From the NCBI RefSeq assembly GCF_000785435.2, contig NZ_JTDB02000003.1:372001-436000 (forward strand): a stretch of 64,000 nucleotides of DNA, read 5' to 3'. The DNA is from Paraburkholderia sacchari. Its GTDB lineage: Bacteria; Pseudomonadota; Gammaproteobacteria; Burkholderiales; Burkholderiaceae. The translations under genes and the position numbers were made by a program. This document shows, piece after piece, positions 31,768-44,442 of this stretch (positions are counted from its first letter, which is position 1; each line of letters opens with the position of its first letter). A model generated the notes under the pieces. The model saw only the letters and a program-made list of their open reading frames with translations, had not been told where the DNA came from and searched no databases.

Positions 31768-32445
31768 ATGAAAACAGCGTTGATTGTGGGCGCGTCGCGA
31801 GGCCTCGGCCTCGAGTTCGCGCGCCAGTACGCGAAGGCCGGCTGGCGCGTGCTGGCCACGGCGCGCTCCGAGGAAGCGCGCGCGGCGCTCAACGCGCTGG
31901 GCGCGCAGGCGTTCGCGCTCGACATCGCGCGGCCCGAGGACATTGCCGCGCTTGGCGCGAAGCTCGAGGGCGAGCGGCTTAATGTGGCGCTCATCGTTTC
32001 CGGTGTCTACGGCCCGCGCACCGAGGGCGTCGAAGCCATCAGCGCAGAAGACTTCGAGTACGTGATGAACACCAACGTGCGCGGCCCGATGCAGCTTATT
32101 CCGATTCTGCTGCCGCTTGTCGACGCGGCGTTCGGCGTGCTCGGCGTGCTGTCGAGCCGCATGGGCAGCATCACGCAGACAACCGGCACGACAGGCTGGC
32201 TCTATCGCGCAAGCAAGGCCGCGTTGAACGACGTCATCAAGATCGCCTCGCTCGAGACGCGCCGCGCGACCTGCATCGCGCTGCATCCGGGCTGGGTGCG
32301 TACCGAGATGGGCGGTGCGCACGCGGCCATCGACGTGGCAGCGAGCGTTGCCGGCATGCGCGAAGTGGTGGCCGAAGCCGCTGCGGCTCGCGAGGTCTTC
32401 AACGGGCGCTTTTTCCAGTACGACGGGACCGAGCTCGACTGGTGA
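31768..32445 (+). CDS. Short-chain dehydrogenase/reductase
   Basis: 225 aa from the ATG at 31768 (MKTALIVGASRGLGLEFARQYAKAG), preceded by AAAAGGTGG. The Rossmann motif GASRGLGLE binds NAD(P). The catalytic Tyr and Lys are in the GWLYRASKAALN segment (YxxxK) and the Ser in VLSSRMGSI. Short length and HPGWVRTEMGG near the C-terminus put it in the C-factor-like SDR group (CsgA-type). It is 91 bases after the thiolase and may be co-transcribed. The substrate is unknown. Confidence 0.9.
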   Translation: MKTALIVGASRGLGLEFARQYAKAGWRVLATARSEEARAALNALGAQAFALDIARPEDIAALGAKLEGERLNVALIVSGVYGPRTEGVEAISAEDFEYVMNTNVRGPMQLIPILLPLVDAAFGVLGVLSSRMGSITQTTGTTGWLYRASKAALNDVIKIASLETRRATCIALHPGWVRTEMGGAHAAIDVAASVAGMREVVAEAAAAREVFNGRFFQYDGTELDW

Positions 32446-32579
32446 GCGTCCGATTCACGCAGCATTCGCGCAATAATCGCGCAGCCATTGCATGCAGGGG
32501 CCGCAACGCTGGCGCGAGCGGCCCTTGTTAATTTGTTCTGCTGAAAGCGCACGAAGTGCGCGAGAGGAATCGATACTTG

Positions 32580-33032
32580 ATGTCTGCTGAATCCACACGC
32601 GCGAAGCGCCCGCTCGAATGTCCCTGCGGCGGCGCTGCGCCCAATCTGAAATCGGGCGCCAAACCGCCGCGCTTCGCCGATTGCTGCGGCCGCTTTATCG
32701 ACGGCGGCGCGCTGCCCGCCACGGCGCTCGAACTGATGCGCTCACGCTACACGGCTTATGTGCTCGGCGAAGCCGGCTACCTGCGCGCGACCTGGGCCGC
32801 CGAGACCTGTCCTGCCGATCTCGACGTCGATCCCGACACACCCGGCGCGCCGCGCTGGCTCGGACTTGCCGTCAAGCGCCACGAGCCCATTGACGAAACG
32901 CATGCGCGGGTCGAGTTCGTCGCGCGCCACAAGAGCGGCGGGCGCGCCTTTCGTCTGCACGAACTGAGCCGCTTCACGCGCGGCGACGACGGCCGCTGGC
33001 GCTACGTCGACGGCGACATCCTCGAAGGCTGA
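32580..33032 (+). CDS. YchJ/UPF0225-family protein with SEC-C-like N-terminus
   Basis: 150 aa from the ATG at 32580, preceded by GAGAGGA. The N-terminus KRPLECPCGGAA..FADCCGRFIDGG is a Cys-rich SEC-C-like zinc motif (CxC..CC), and the rest LMRSRYTAYVLGEAGYLRATWAAET..WLGLAVKRHEPIDETHARVEFVARHKSGGRAFRLHELSRFTRGDDGRWRYVDGD is the NTF2-like YchJ domain. The function is unknown in the family. It lies after the SDR gene with a 134-base gap. Confidence 0.88.
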   Translation: MSAESTRAKRPLECPCGGAAPNLKSGAKPPRFADCCGRFIDGGALPATALELMRSRYTAYVLGEAGYLRATWAAETCPADLDVDPDTPGAPRWLGLAVKRHEPIDETHARVEFVARHKSGGRAFRLHELSRFTRGDDGRWRYVDGDILEG

Positions 33033-33575
33033 GGGCGGGTCCCTGCGCCGCTGCTGCGACGGCTAAAACAACGCCTTTGCAAACAAGCACTTAATACAGA
33101 AAAACGGGGCCGTTAGCGTCATGCGACATATCGCACCGCGAATAATCATTATCTCGCCACGACCCACGACCGCCCCGAAATCCCGCTATGCGCCGTGCGT
33201 CAAGGTATACGCGGAACGGGTCCTTCGTTGGCACGCCTTATGCCGGGTTACCCCTGAATTGCGCAACAAATAATTGTCGTGCGACGATGCAATCACGGTG
33301 CTCGTCACGCCACGTAAGCAGGTGTTGAAAAGACATTGCTCGCGGCGATCACAAGACGGGTGCTGGCGGCGGATCTGAAAGTTTGCAGATCGGCGCCGCA
33401 CAGGTGTTCCGATCCGTGTTCTCCCCCGCAGCATTGGTTGCGACCACGCCAGGCCCCCGGCCAGGCGCGCCGTGTGCTGTTGTGCCCGCTGAGGGCTGGG
33501 GACGTCCGCGCAGTGGTTCGCGCAGTAGTTCGGTACGCAGATTGACAGCGGTTTTTTCGCAGGCGAGTGTTGCGC
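33033..33575. other. Intergenic region, 543 bases
   Basis: No convincing gene. A palindromic A/T stretch GAATAATCATTATC at 33140-33153 resembles two of the three hexamers of a Fur box (GATAATGATTATTC on the minus strand). A 50-codon frame (33121-33273) has no proper ribosome site and is not proposed as a gene. Confidence 0.4.
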
Positions 33576-34982
33576 ATGGCGTTCAGGAAGCTTCTTACCG
33601 GATGGGCGATGGTCGGCACGGCGTGCGTGCTGTCGGTTGCTCATGCTGCGTCGCTTTCCGACCCGGCTGTAACGGCTGGCGTCCAGGCCGCATCCATCTC
33701 GACTTCATCCGCCGCGCATTCGAACGCCCATCGCGATGCCTCGCAAAATGCGGCCGCGCCGTTCGCCAACGGCCCGCTCGGCAGCGCGAACGTGCCGCGC
33801 ATCGCGTTCGGTGACACGTATCTGCCCGTCGTGCGCGCCGACATGAATCAGCAGATCATTCGCATTCCCGTGGCCGGCGACCCGAGCGTTACGCTCGAAA
33901 CCACGGTCTACCGTCCCGATGGTCCTGGCCCGTTTCCGATGGTTGTGTTCAACCACGGCAAGATTCAGGGCGACCCGCGCATGCAGCCGCGCAGCGACCC
34001 GATGTCGTTCGCGCGCGAATTCGTGCGCCGCGGCTACGTGGTCGTCGCGCCGAATCGCCGGGGCTTCGCCGGCTCGGGCGGCGACTATCAGCAAGACGGC
34101 TGCGACGTCGCGAGCAACGGCATGGGCCAGGCTGCCGACGTGGCCACCACGGTCGACTACATGACGAAGCAGCCTTACGTGGACGCGAGCCATATCGTCG
34201 TCGCCGGCACTTCGCATGGTGGCCTCGCGACCATGGCCTACGGCACCGAAGCCGCGCACGGCGTGCGCGCGCTCATCAACTTCTCGGGCGGCCTGCGCCA
34301 GGATGCCTGCACGGGCTGGCAGAACAACCTGACCGAAGCCTTCGGCGATTACGGCGCGAAGGCCCGCGTGGCCTCGCTCTGGCTCTACGGCGACAACGAT
34401 TCGGTATGGACGTCCGATCTCGTCACGCGGATGTTCGCGGCGTTTCGCACCGCGCAACTGGGTGAGGCGCATCCGGGTGCTGGCGCGCAGCTCGTCGATT
34501 TCGGTTCGTACAAGAATGATGCACATCGTCTCGTGGGCGACCGCGACGGCGTGCAGGTCTGGTGGCCCAAGGTCGAGGCGTTCCTGGCGAACCAGGGCAT
34601 GCCCACGGCTGTGGAATATCGCGTAGCGACGCAAACCGCGCCGCGCGCCACGGGCTACGCATCGATCGATTCAGTGAGCGCCGTGCCGTTCCTCGATCAG
34701 GCGGGCCGTGACGGCTATCGCAACTTCCTCAAGCAGTACCCGAGCCGTGCCTTTGCGGTGTCCGATTCGGGTGCCTGGTCGTGGGCCGAGGGCGGCGACA
34801 ATCCGATGGCGGTCGCCATTGCGAACTGCCAGAAGCACAGCTCGGATCCGTGCCGCCTCTACGCGGTCAACAGCAATGTCGTGTGGTCTAACGCTACGGC
34901 CACGGCAGAAAACGACAATACCGACGACGGCAATGCCGTTGCCGCCGACGCGGATACCGCACACGCGCTCGCGAGCCGTTAA
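33576..34982 (+). CDS. Exported alpha/beta hydrolase (dienelactone hydrolase-like)
   Basis: 468 aa from the ATG at 33576. A Sec signal (MAFRKLLTGWAMVGTACVLSVAHAA, cleavage after AHA) leads to a low-complexity stretch, then a hydrolase core: TTVYRPDGPGPFPMVVFNHGKIQGD, YVVVAPNRRGFAGSGGDYQQDGCDV, nucleophile elbow VVAGTSHGGLATMAYG (GxSxGG) near residue 210, and a later His in NDAHRLVGDRDGVQ. This matches periplasmic dienelactone-hydrolase-type esterases. The C-terminal ~70 residues add a CAP-like lobe (NPMAVAIANCQKHSSDPCRLYAVNSNVVW) with two Cys that could pair. The substrate is unknown. Confidence 0.85.
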   Translation: MAFRKLLTGWAMVGTACVLSVAHAASLSDPAVTAGVQAASISTSSAAHSNAHRDASQNAAAPFANGPLGSANVPRIAFGDTYLPVVRADMNQQIIRIPVAGDPSVTLETTVYRPDGPGPFPMVVFNHGKIQGDPRMQPRSDPMSFAREFVRRGYVVVAPNRRGFAGSGGDYQQDGCDVASNGMGQAADVATTVDYMTKQPYVDASHIVVAGTSHGGLATMAYGTEAAHGVRALINFSGGLRQDACTGWQNNLTEAFGDYGAKARVASLWLYGDNDSVWTSDLVTRMFAAFRTAQLGEAHPGAGAQLVDFGSYKNDAHRLVGDRDGVQVWWPKVEAFLANQGMPTAVEYRVATQTAPRATGYASIDSVSAVPFLDQAGRDGYRNFLKQYPSRAFAVSDSGAWSWAEGGDNPMAVAIANCQKHSSDPCRLYAVNSNVVWSNATATAENDNTDDGNAVAADADTAHALASR

Positions 34983-35345
34983 GCGCGCCTGATTCACTGC
35001 TGGCGCGCGCATTCGCGCTGTCACTTTTCCATCTTTTCCCTTCGTTTCTCCGCCGCTGCTGCGCTCCTGCCTTCGTGTTCGAGCTTGGCGGTAGCGCACG
35101 CGCTCGTCTTTTCGTCGGGCAGCCCAGATTTTTTTGCACAAGCGCGCTTCACTTTGACGTCGTCATCTACGGGCATTTCGGGTCTTCGCAAAAGAACTGT
35201 GCGCAGCTGCGCCGAACCGCGCCGAACCTCACGCGGGCCGGCCTTTCAGGGCCATTTCGGGGGTAGTGCATTGCGCAATTGAACGCGTTAATCTCGGGCC
35301 CGTTGCCTGGCAGGACACAAACAGGACACACCAGCAGGAGCCGAT
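34983..35345. other. Intergenic region upstream of the biotin operon
   Basis: 363 bases. It should hold the bioAFDB promoter, but no consensus -35/-10 pair and no BirA-type palindrome were recognised. The phrase CATTTCGGG occurs twice, near 35173 and 35264, of unknown meaning. Confidence 0.35.
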
Positions 35346-36701
35346 TTGAACTCGCATTCCTACCCCGCCAATGACGCCTGGATCGCGCGCAGTCTGCGCG
35401 CCGTCTGGCATCCTTGCACCCAGATGAAGCACCACGAGCGCTTGCCGCTCGTCGCCGTCGCACGTGGCGAAGGGCCCTGGCTTTACGATCATGAAGGCCG
35501 GCGCTATCTCGACGCCATCAGCTCGTGGTGGGTCAATCTGTTTGGCCACGCCAATCCTGTGATCAATGCTGCGCTCAAGGCGCAGCTCGACACGCTCGAG
35601 CACGTGATGCTCGCGGGCTGCACGCACGAGCCCGCTGTCGAGCTCGCCGAGCGCTTGAGCGCGCTCACCGGCGGCACGCTCGGCCATGCATTTTTTGCCT
35701 CCGATGGTGCCTCGGCGGTCGAGATCGCGCTGAAGATGAGTTTTCACGCGTGGCGCAATCAGGGTGCGAGCGACAAACGCGAGTTCGTGTGCCTGGCCAA
35801 CAGCTATCACGGCGAGACCATCGGTGCGCTCGGCGTGACGGATGTGAAGCTCTTCAGGGATGCTTACGATCCGCTTTTGACTCACGCGCACGTGGTCGCG
35901 TCGCCTGACGCGCGCGCGGCGCGCGCAGGCGAGGGCGCCGCCGACGTGGCGCGCCGCGCGCTTGCCGACGTCGAGCGCGTGTTCGCTGAGCGCGAAGGGC
36001 GCATCGCGGCGCTGATCGTCGAGCCGCTCGTGCAGTGCGCGGCGGGCATGGCGATGCACGATCCCGCGTATCTCCAGGGCTTGCGCGCGCTGTGCGACCG
36101 CTATCAGGTGCATCTGATAGCCGACGAAATCGCCGTGGGCTGCGGGCGCACGGGCACCTTTTTCGCATGCGAGCAGGCCGGCATCTGGCCTGATCTGCTC
36201 ACGCTCTCGAAGGGCATCAGCGGCGGCTATCTGCCGCTTTCGATCGTGCTTTCGCGCGACGAAATCTACGCGGCCTTCTACGACGACGACACCGCGCGCG
36301 GCTTCCTCCATTCGCATTCGTACACGGGCAATCCGCTCGCCTGCCGCGCGGCGCTCGCAACGCTCGATCTCTTCGAGCGCGACGGCGTGCTGGCCGCGAA
36401 CGCCCAAAAATCGAAACAACTGCGCGAGGCATTCGCACCGCTCGAACAGCATCCGCTCGTGCGCGATCTGCGCCAGTGCGGCACGATCCTCGCGTTCGAC
36501 GTGGCGATCGAAGACGCAGGGCGTGCGCGCACATTCGCGCGCCGGTTCTTCGAAAACGCGCTGCAGCGCGAACTGCTGCTGCGCCCGATCGGCACGACGG
36601 TCTACGTGATGCCGCCATACATTCTCGACGCCGGAACGCAAGCGCACCTCGCCGCGCGCACGCGCGAGACATTCGACGCGACCGTCGCGGAGGACCTCTG
36701 A
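35346..36701 (+). CDS. bioA: Adenosylmethionine-8-amino-7-oxononanoate aminotransferase
   Basis: 451 aa starting at a TTG (35346) placed 5 bases after AGGAG; no closer ATG fits. BioA converts KAPA to DAPA using S-adenosylmethionine as amino donor. Signature segments are [69 protein letters not shown] and [19 protein letters not shown]. The PLP lysine is K289 in [15 protein letters not shown]. It heads bioA-bioF-bioD-bioB; the stop codon overlaps the bioF start (TGATG). Confidence 0.97.
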   Translation: MNSHSYPANDAWIARSLRAVWHPCTQMKHHERLPLVAVARGEGPWLYDHEGRRYLDAISSWWVNLFGHANPVINAALKAQLDTLEHVMLAGCTHEPAVELAERLSALTGGTLGHAFFASDGASAVEIALKMSFHAWRNQGASDKREFVCLANSYHGETIGALGVTDVKLFRDAYDPLLTHAHVVASPDARAARAGEGAADVARRALADVERVFAEREGRIAALIVEPLVQCAAGMAMHDPAYLQGLRALCDRYQVHLIADEIAVGCGRTGTFFACEQAGIWPDLLTLSKGISGGYLPLSIVLSRDEIYAAFYDDDTARGFLHSHSYTGNPLACRAALATLDLFERDGVLAANAQKSKQLREAFAPLEQHPLVRDLRQCGTILAFDVAIEDAGRARTFARRFFENALQRELLLRPIGTTVYVMPPYILDAGTQAHLAARTRETFDATVAEDL

Positions 36702-37921
36702 TGCACTTGCTGCACACACTCGAACACAACCTGCGCGAACTCGACGCGCAAGGCTTGCGCCGCCGCCGCCGCACCATCGATTCGCCGTGCAGCGCGCATA
36801 TGGTCGTCGATGGCTGCGAGAGCATCGGCTTCGCGAGCAACGATTACCTCGGGCTGGCCGCACATCCGCAACTCGTCGCGGCGTTGGCCGAGGGCGCGCA
36901 GCGCTACGGCGCGGGCAGCGGCGGCTCGCATCTGCTGGGCGGCCATTCGCGCGCCCACGCGCAACTCGAGGACGATCTCGCGGCGTTCGCGGGCACCTTC
37001 GTGGATGCGCCGCGCGCGCTGTACTTCAGCACCGGCTACATGGCGAATCTGGCCGTGCTCACCGCGCTTGCGGGCCGTGGCGCGACGATCTTTTCGGATG
37101 CGCTCAACCATGCCTCACTGATCGACGGCGCGCGGCTCTCGCGTGCCGATATCCAGATCTATCCGCACGCGGACATGGACGCCTTGAGCACGATGCTCGA
37201 AGCGTCGGACGCGCACACGAAGGTGATCGTGAGCGACACGGTGTTCAGCATGGACGGCGACGTCGCGCCGCTCGCGCGTCTGGTCGAACTTGCGGAAAAG
37301 CACGGCGCCTGGCTCGTGGTCGACGACGCACACGGGCTTGGCGTGCTCGGCCCGCAAGGGCGCGGCGCGCTGGCCGCAGCCGCGCTGCGCTCGCCCAACC
37401 TCGTGATGGTAGGCACGCTCGGCAAGGCGGCGGGCGTTTCGGGCGCGTTCATCTGCGCTCACGAAACTGTGATCGAGTGGCACGTGCAGCGCGCCCGTCC
37501 GTACATCTTCACGACGGCTTCTTCGCCAGCGGTTGCGCACGCGGTATCCGCGAGCCTGAAGCTGATCGCGGGCGAGGAGGGTGACGCGCGGCGCGTTCAT
37601 CTGAATCATCTGATCGGGCGCACGCGCTCGATGCTCAAGGAAACCTGCTGGCAGCCCGTCGATTCGCACACTGCCGTGCAGCCGCTCGTGATCGGCGCCA
37701 ACGAGGCCACGCTCGCGCTGCAAGCCGCGCTCGAACGCGATGGCTTGTGGGTGCCGGCGATTCGTCCGCCGACTGTGCCCGCTGGCACTTCGCGGCTGCG
37801 CATTTCGCTCTCGGCCGCGCACTCGGACGCCGACCTCGACCGTCTGAACGCGGCGCTGCAACGCGCGAGCCTGGAAGCGCAACAGCAGACGCAACAACAG
37901 GCGCAAGAGGGTGTGCGATGA
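36701..37921 (+). CDS. bioF: 8-amino-7-oxononanoate synthase
   Basis: 406 aa from the ATG at 36701, which shares its A with the bioA stop codon. BioF condenses pimeloyl-ACP/CoA with alanine to KAPA. Motifs: [71 protein letters not shown] and the Schiff-base lysine K242 in [14 protein letters not shown]. The C-terminal ~15 residues are a Gln-rich tail ([15 protein letters not shown]). It overlaps bioD by 4 bases. Confidence 0.97.
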   Translation: MHLLHTLEHNLRELDAQGLRRRRRTIDSPCSAHMVVDGCESIGFASNDYLGLAAHPQLVAALAEGAQRYGAGSGGSHLLGGHSRAHAQLEDDLAAFAGTFVDAPRALYFSTGYMANLAVLTALAGRGATIFSDALNHASLIDGARLSRADIQIYPHADMDALSTMLEASDAHTKVIVSDTVFSMDGDVAPLARLVELAEKHGAWLVVDDAHGLGVLGPQGRGALAAAALRSPNLVMVGTLGKAAGVSGAFICAHETVIEWHVQRARPYIFTTASSPAVAHAVSASLKLIAGEEGDARRVHLNHLIGRTRSMLKETCWQPVDSHTAVQPLVIGANEATLALQAALERDGLWVPAIRPPTVPAGTSRLRISLSAAHSDADLDRLNAALQRASLEAQQQTQQQAQEGVR

Positions 37922-38676
37922 GCACTGCAACGTATTCGCTTTTCGTCACCGGGACCGATACCGAAATCGGCAAGACCTTCGTGAGCGCCGCGCTCTTGCG
38001 CGGCCTTGCGCGAGCGGGTCTGCGCGCGGCGGCGATGAAGCCTGTCGCTGCGGGGGCATACGAGCGCGACGGCGTGTGGCACAACGAAGATGCCGATCAG
38101 CTCGACGCTGCCGCGAGCGTGCTGCTTCCTTCGGCAATGCGCACGCCGTTTCTGCTCAAGGAGCCGGCCGCGCCGCACATTGCCGCTACGCTAGAAGGTG
38201 TGACGCTCGACATGGCGCGCATCGTGCAATGCCACGGCGAGGCCTGCGAGCGCGCGGACGCCGTGGTGGTGGAGGGCGTGGGCGGCTTTCGCGTGCCGCT
38301 CACGGCGACGCAGGACACTGCGGATCTCGCGGTTGCGCTGAATCTGCCGGTGGTGCTCGTCGTGGGCATGCGGCTGGGCTGCATCAGCCATGCGCTTCTC
38401 ACTGCCGAGGCGATCGCCGCGCGCGGCCTCACGATCGCGGGCTGGGTCGCGAACCGCATCGACCCGGCCATGACCTTCGCGCAAGAAAACATCGACACGC
38501 TGCGGGAGCACCTGGCCGCGCAGTTCGGCGCGCCGCTCATCGGCGTCGTGCCGCATATGTCGGGAGCGCAAGCGGCCGCTTTGGCCGAACTCGCGGCAGA
38601 ACACCTGAATATCGACGCGTTGCTCGCGCGGCTTGATGCCCTCGCGCCTGCATTCGAACCCCTATCGTCTCTGTAA
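37918..38676 (+). CDS. bioD: Dethiobiotin synthetase
   Basis: 252 aa from the ATG at 37918, overlapping the bioF stop by 4 bases (ATGA). BioD closes the ureido ring of DAPA with CO2 and ATP. The P-loop G12-TDTEIGKT-20 is at the N-terminus, then [22 protein letters not shown] (KPxxxG motif), [35 protein letters not shown] and [10 protein letters not shown]. Length is slightly above the 225-230 aa norm because of a C-terminal extension. It precedes bioB by 20 bases. Confidence 0.97.
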   Translation: MSTATYSLFVTGTDTEIGKTFVSAALLRGLARAGLRAAAMKPVAAGAYERDGVWHNEDADQLDAAASVLLPSAMRTPFLLKEPAAPHIAATLEGVTLDMARIVQCHGEACERADAVVVEGVGGFRVPLTATQDTADLAVALNLPVVLVVGMRLGCISHALLTAEAIAARGLTIAGWVANRIDPAMTFAQENIDTLREHLAAQFGAPLIGVVPHMSGAQAAALAELAAEHLNIDALLARLDALAPAFEPLSSL

Positions 38677-38696
38677 AGAAGAAGGACCCTCACGCC

Positions 38697-39776
38697 ATGA
38701 CCGAAGCCCACATCGACATCACCGCGCTCAAGAAAAGCACGCCGCAGGCACAAGCACAGGACGAAGCCGCCGCGCGCTGGCGCGTGGCCGATGTCGCCGC
38801 GCTCTACGAACTGCCGTTCAACGACCTGATGTTTCGCGCGCAGCAGGTGCATCGCGAGCATTTCGACGCGAACGCGGTGCAGCTTTCGACGCTCCTGTCG
38901 ATCAAGACCGGCGGCTGCGAGGAGGATTGCGCGTACTGCCCGCAGTCGTCGCATCACGATACGGGGCTCGACGCGAGCAAGCTCATGGACGTGGACGCGG
39001 TGCTCGACGCCGCGCGCGTCGCGAAGGCCAACGGCGCCACGCGCTTTTGCATGGGCGCGGCGTGGCGCAATCCGAAGGACCGTCACCTCGAGCCGATCAA
39101 GGACATGATTCGCGGCGTGAAGTCGATGGGCCTCGAAACCTGCGTCACGCTCGGCATGCTCGAAGCGCACCAGGCGAAGGCGCTCGCCGACGCGGGCCTC
39201 GACTACTACAACCACAACCTCGACACCTCGCCCGAGTTCTACGGCCAGATCATCTCGACGCGCACTTACGAGGACCGCCTCGAAACGCTCGAGCGCGTGC
39301 GGGACGCGGGCATCAACGTGTGCTGCGGCGGCATCGTGGGCATGGGCGAGTCGCGCCGCGAGCGCGCGGGCCTGATCGCGCAGCTCGCGAACATGGAGCC
39401 GTATCCGGAATCGGTGCCCATCAACAATCTCGTGCAGGTGAGCGGCACGCCGCTCGAAGGCACGGAGCCGCTCGATCCGTTCGAGTTCGTGCGCACGATC
39501 GCGGTGGCGCGCATCACAATGCCCAAGGCGATGGTGCGTCTCTCGGCGGGCCGCGAGCAGATGGACGACGCGCTTCAGGCGCTGTGCTTCATGGCGGGCG
39601 CGAATTCGATTTTCTATGGCGACCAGTTGCTCACGACGGGCAACCCGCAAGCCGAAGCCGACCGCAAGCTGTTGCAGCGTCTGGGCATCGGCGCGCAGAC
39701 GGCGCAGGCGTTGCCTGCTGAAGACCACGCACACCATGCGCATCACGCACACAGCGGCTGCGGACACTGCGAGTAA
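38697..39776 (+). CDS. bioB: Biotin synthase
   Basis: 359 aa radical-SAM enzyme that inserts sulphur into dethiobiotin. The [4Fe-4S] ligands C74-x3-C78-x2-C81 are in [21 protein letters not shown]. Other family blocks are [64 protein letters not shown] and [14 protein letters not shown]. The last ~18 residues form an unusual His/Cys tail ([18 protein letters not shown]) absent from E. coli BioB, able in principle to bind metal. It is the last gene of the operon, followed by a terminator. Confidence 0.97.
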   Translation: MTEAHIDITALKKSTPQAQAQDEAAARWRVADVAALYELPFNDLMFRAQQVHREHFDANAVQLSTLLSIKTGGCEEDCAYCPQSSHHDTGLDASKLMDVDAVLDAARVAKANGATRFCMGAAWRNPKDRHLEPIKDMIRGVKSMGLETCVTLGMLEAHQAKALADAGLDYYNHNLDTSPEFYGQIISTRTYEDRLETLERVRDAGINVCCGGIVGMGESRRERAGLIAQLANMEPYPESVPINNLVQVSGTPLEGTEPLDPFEFVRTIAVARITMPKAMVRLSAGREQMDDALQALCFMAGANSIFYGDQLLTTGNPQAEADRKLLQRLGIGAQTAQALPAEDHAHHAHHAHSGCGHCE

Positions 39777-39821
39777 GCACGTCGCGGCTCGCGGCAAGTT
39801 GTAGCGCGCCGCTGAATAGAC

Positions 39822-39855
39822 CAACGCCACGCTATGAAGCGTGGCGTTGTCGTTT
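39822..39855. terminator. Terminator after bioB
   Basis: CAACGCCACGC / GCGTGGCGTTG, 11-bp perfect stem, loop TATGAA, followed by TCGTTT. It lies between the convergent bioB and NCS1 permease genes. Confidence 0.85.
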
Positions 39856-39884
39856 GCAGCGAGTGCTACCGATGCAGGTGCGGT

Positions 39885-41210
39885 TTAAGCGTAAGCCGCG
39901 CGCCTGCGCCCCGCGAGCACGACATAGCACAGCGCGCCGGTCACGAGCGCGGGCAGCGTCGCGCCGAGATTCGGCAGCCACTGGTTGAGCGCCTGATACG
40001 CGCCGAAACCGATGCCCCACGCGATAAACGCGGTCACGTGCCAGCCGCCCGAGTAACCGTAGATGCCGCTCAGATCGGCCAGCGCGTGCGCATCGATGCG
40101 CCGGCGGCGCACGATGAAGTGATCGGCGAGCACGACGCCGAAAAGCGGCGCAAACACCGAGCCGATGAAGAGCAGGAAGTTCTCGTAGCGCGCCATCGGC
40201 ACGACGAGGCCGATCAGCGTGCACAGCGCGCCGAACGCCGCCGAGAGCCACGGCACGCTGCCGCGCGTCCAGAACGTGCCGGTAGAAACCGCGGCCGAGT
40301 GGATATCGGCGAAGGCGTTGTCGATTTCGTCGATCAGGACCAGCAACAGCGCGAGGCCGCCACCGGCCTTTGCGAGCGCCGTGGTGAGGAGCGCGTCGCC
40401 GCCGCCCGCCGAGAGTCCGTAGATCGCGCCGAGCGCATAGAACCACAAGTTCGCGATGCCATAGCCGAACAGCGTGCCGCGAAACGTCTCGCCCGCGCGG
40501 CGGCCAAAGCGCGTGTAGTCGGCGATCAGCGGCAGCCACGACAGCGGCATCGCCACCACGAGGTCGATCGCGCTGCCGAACGGCATTTCGCCGGTGCCGG
40601 GGCGGCGCATGAGCGCGCCGATGTCGTGCTGTGCGATCAGGCTCCACGTGAGCCATGCGGCGCCCGCGAGCAGGAGCCAGATGCCCCAGGTGCGCAGGAA
40701 GCGGCGCACGAACGAGAGCGGGCCGCTCACGGCGAGCAGCGTGGCCAGCAGGCCGAAGATCACGGTCCACACGAGCGGCATCGAGAGGCCGAAGGCTTGT
40801 TTGGCGAGCGCATCGGCGGAATCGCGCATCACGATGATCTCGAACGAGCCCCAGCCCGCGAGCTGCACCATGTTGATGACAGCCGGCACCGATGCGCCGC
40901 GAATGCCGAGCGTCGGGCGCAGCGACGACATGGCGGCAAGCCCGGTGTCGGTGCCGATCACGCCCGCGAGCGCGAGCAGCACGACGCCGATCGCGCTGCC
41001 GATGCCGATCGCGGCCAGCGCGTGGGGCAGCGAAAGTCCCGGCACCAGCAGGGCGCCTGCCTGGGCGACCAGCAGGCCGATGCCGAGCGAGAACCAGAGC
41101 GCGAAGGCGTCGCCGGTGCGGAACTGGCGGCGCGCGTCGGGCACGGGGACGTTGGGCGCGTAGGTCGAGCCAGCGTCGCCGGCCGCGCCTGATGACGGGT
41201 CTTGAGTCAT
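39885..41210 (-). CDS. NCS1-family nucleobase/thiamine-precursor permease (CodB/CytX-like)
   Basis: 441 aa from the ATG at 41210 (MTQDPSSGAAGDAGSTYAPN). About 12 hydrophobic helices. Segments such as FRTGDAFALWFSLGIGLLVAQAGALLVPG, NMVQLAGWGSFEIIVMRDSADALA and MPLSWLPLIADYTRFGRRAGETFRGTLFGYGIANLWFYALG match the NCS1 transporters for cytosine, hydroxymethylpyrimidine or related bases. Some CytX members sit behind TPP riboswitches; the 256 bases upstream were read for the TPP core sequences and none was found, so the substrate stays open. Single-gene leftward unit. Confidence 0.85.
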   Translation of the reverse strand: MTQDPSSGAAGDAGSTYAPNVPVPDARRQFRTGDAFALWFSLGIGLLVAQAGALLVPGLSLPHALAAIGIGSAIGVVLLALAGVIGTDTGLAAMSSLRPTLGIRGASVPAVINMVQLAGWGSFEIIVMRDSADALAKQAFGLSMPLVWTVIFGLLATLLAVSGPLSFVRRFLRTWGIWLLLAGAAWLTWSLIAQHDIGALMRRPGTGEMPFGSAIDLVVAMPLSWLPLIADYTRFGRRAGETFRGTLFGYGIANLWFYALGAIYGLSAGGGDALLTTALAKAGGGLALLLVLIDEIDNAFADIHSAAVSTGTFWTRGSVPWLSAAFGALCTLIGLVVPMARYENFLLFIGSVFAPLFGVVLADHFIVRRRRIDAHALADLSGIYGYSGGWHVTAFIAWGIGFGAYQALNQWLPNLGATLPALVTGALCYVVLAGRRRAAYA

Positions 41211-41466
41211 AGGTAAAACGGTCCTCTGCGTCGTTGTTTTATCTGATGTTTGGTGGCGCCGGCCATGCGGGGCCGGCCATCCGGGAGGGCAACCGGCGGC
41301 GGGCATCAAACGCACATCGGCAGCAGCCGGGCGCCGCGTCTCGCGCAAGCGCCCAGGCTGTCATAATGCACGACTGCATCCGGCATGGCAGGCCGTTTTC
41401 GGGGGCGCGAACAGCGCCTCGGCAACGTCCCGGCCCCGGCAAAGCCGACATTATCGCGAAAACGTC

Positions 41467-44161
<2,695 letters not shown>

Positions 44162-44193
44162 GTATCGCCTTCGAGATTTTTCTCAAAGAGCGC

Positions 44194-44221
44194 TTGCAAA
44201 AGCCAAAATTTGTTCTATAAT
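44194..44221 (+). promoter_or_regulatory. Promoter of tRNA-Ser(CGA)
   Basis: TTGCAA (44194-44199), 16-base spacer, TATAAT (44216-44221). The leader between the expected start and the tRNA is about 55 bases. Confidence 0.85.
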
Positions 44222-44283
44222 CTTCGCTTCTCTGGTCGCCGACCAAGGCCGGAGAAGCAGTAAAGCAATACTGGCAGTACCCC

Positions 44284-44374
<91 letters not shown>

Positions 44375-44379
44375 AATTC

Positions 44380-44417
44380 AAAAAACCCCCGCATGCTTAA
44401 CGGCTGCGGGGGTTTTT
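44380..44417 (+). terminator. Terminator after tRNA-Ser(CGA)
   Basis: AAAAAACCCCCGCA ... TGCGGGGGTTTTT, stem of about 13 bp with T5; it can also serve the convergent glycosyltransferase gene. Confidence 0.93.
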
Positions 44418-44442
44418 GCTTTGCGTCCGTTTTTGCGTCCTC

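Noticed and set aside
33121..33273. 50-codon frame MRHIAPRIIIISPRP...
   Set aside because: No ribosome site and no recognisable signal peptide or domain.
41211..41466. TPP riboswitch upstream of the NCS1 permease
   Set aside because: The CTGAGA and ACCTGA-type core elements are absent from the minus strand of this gap.
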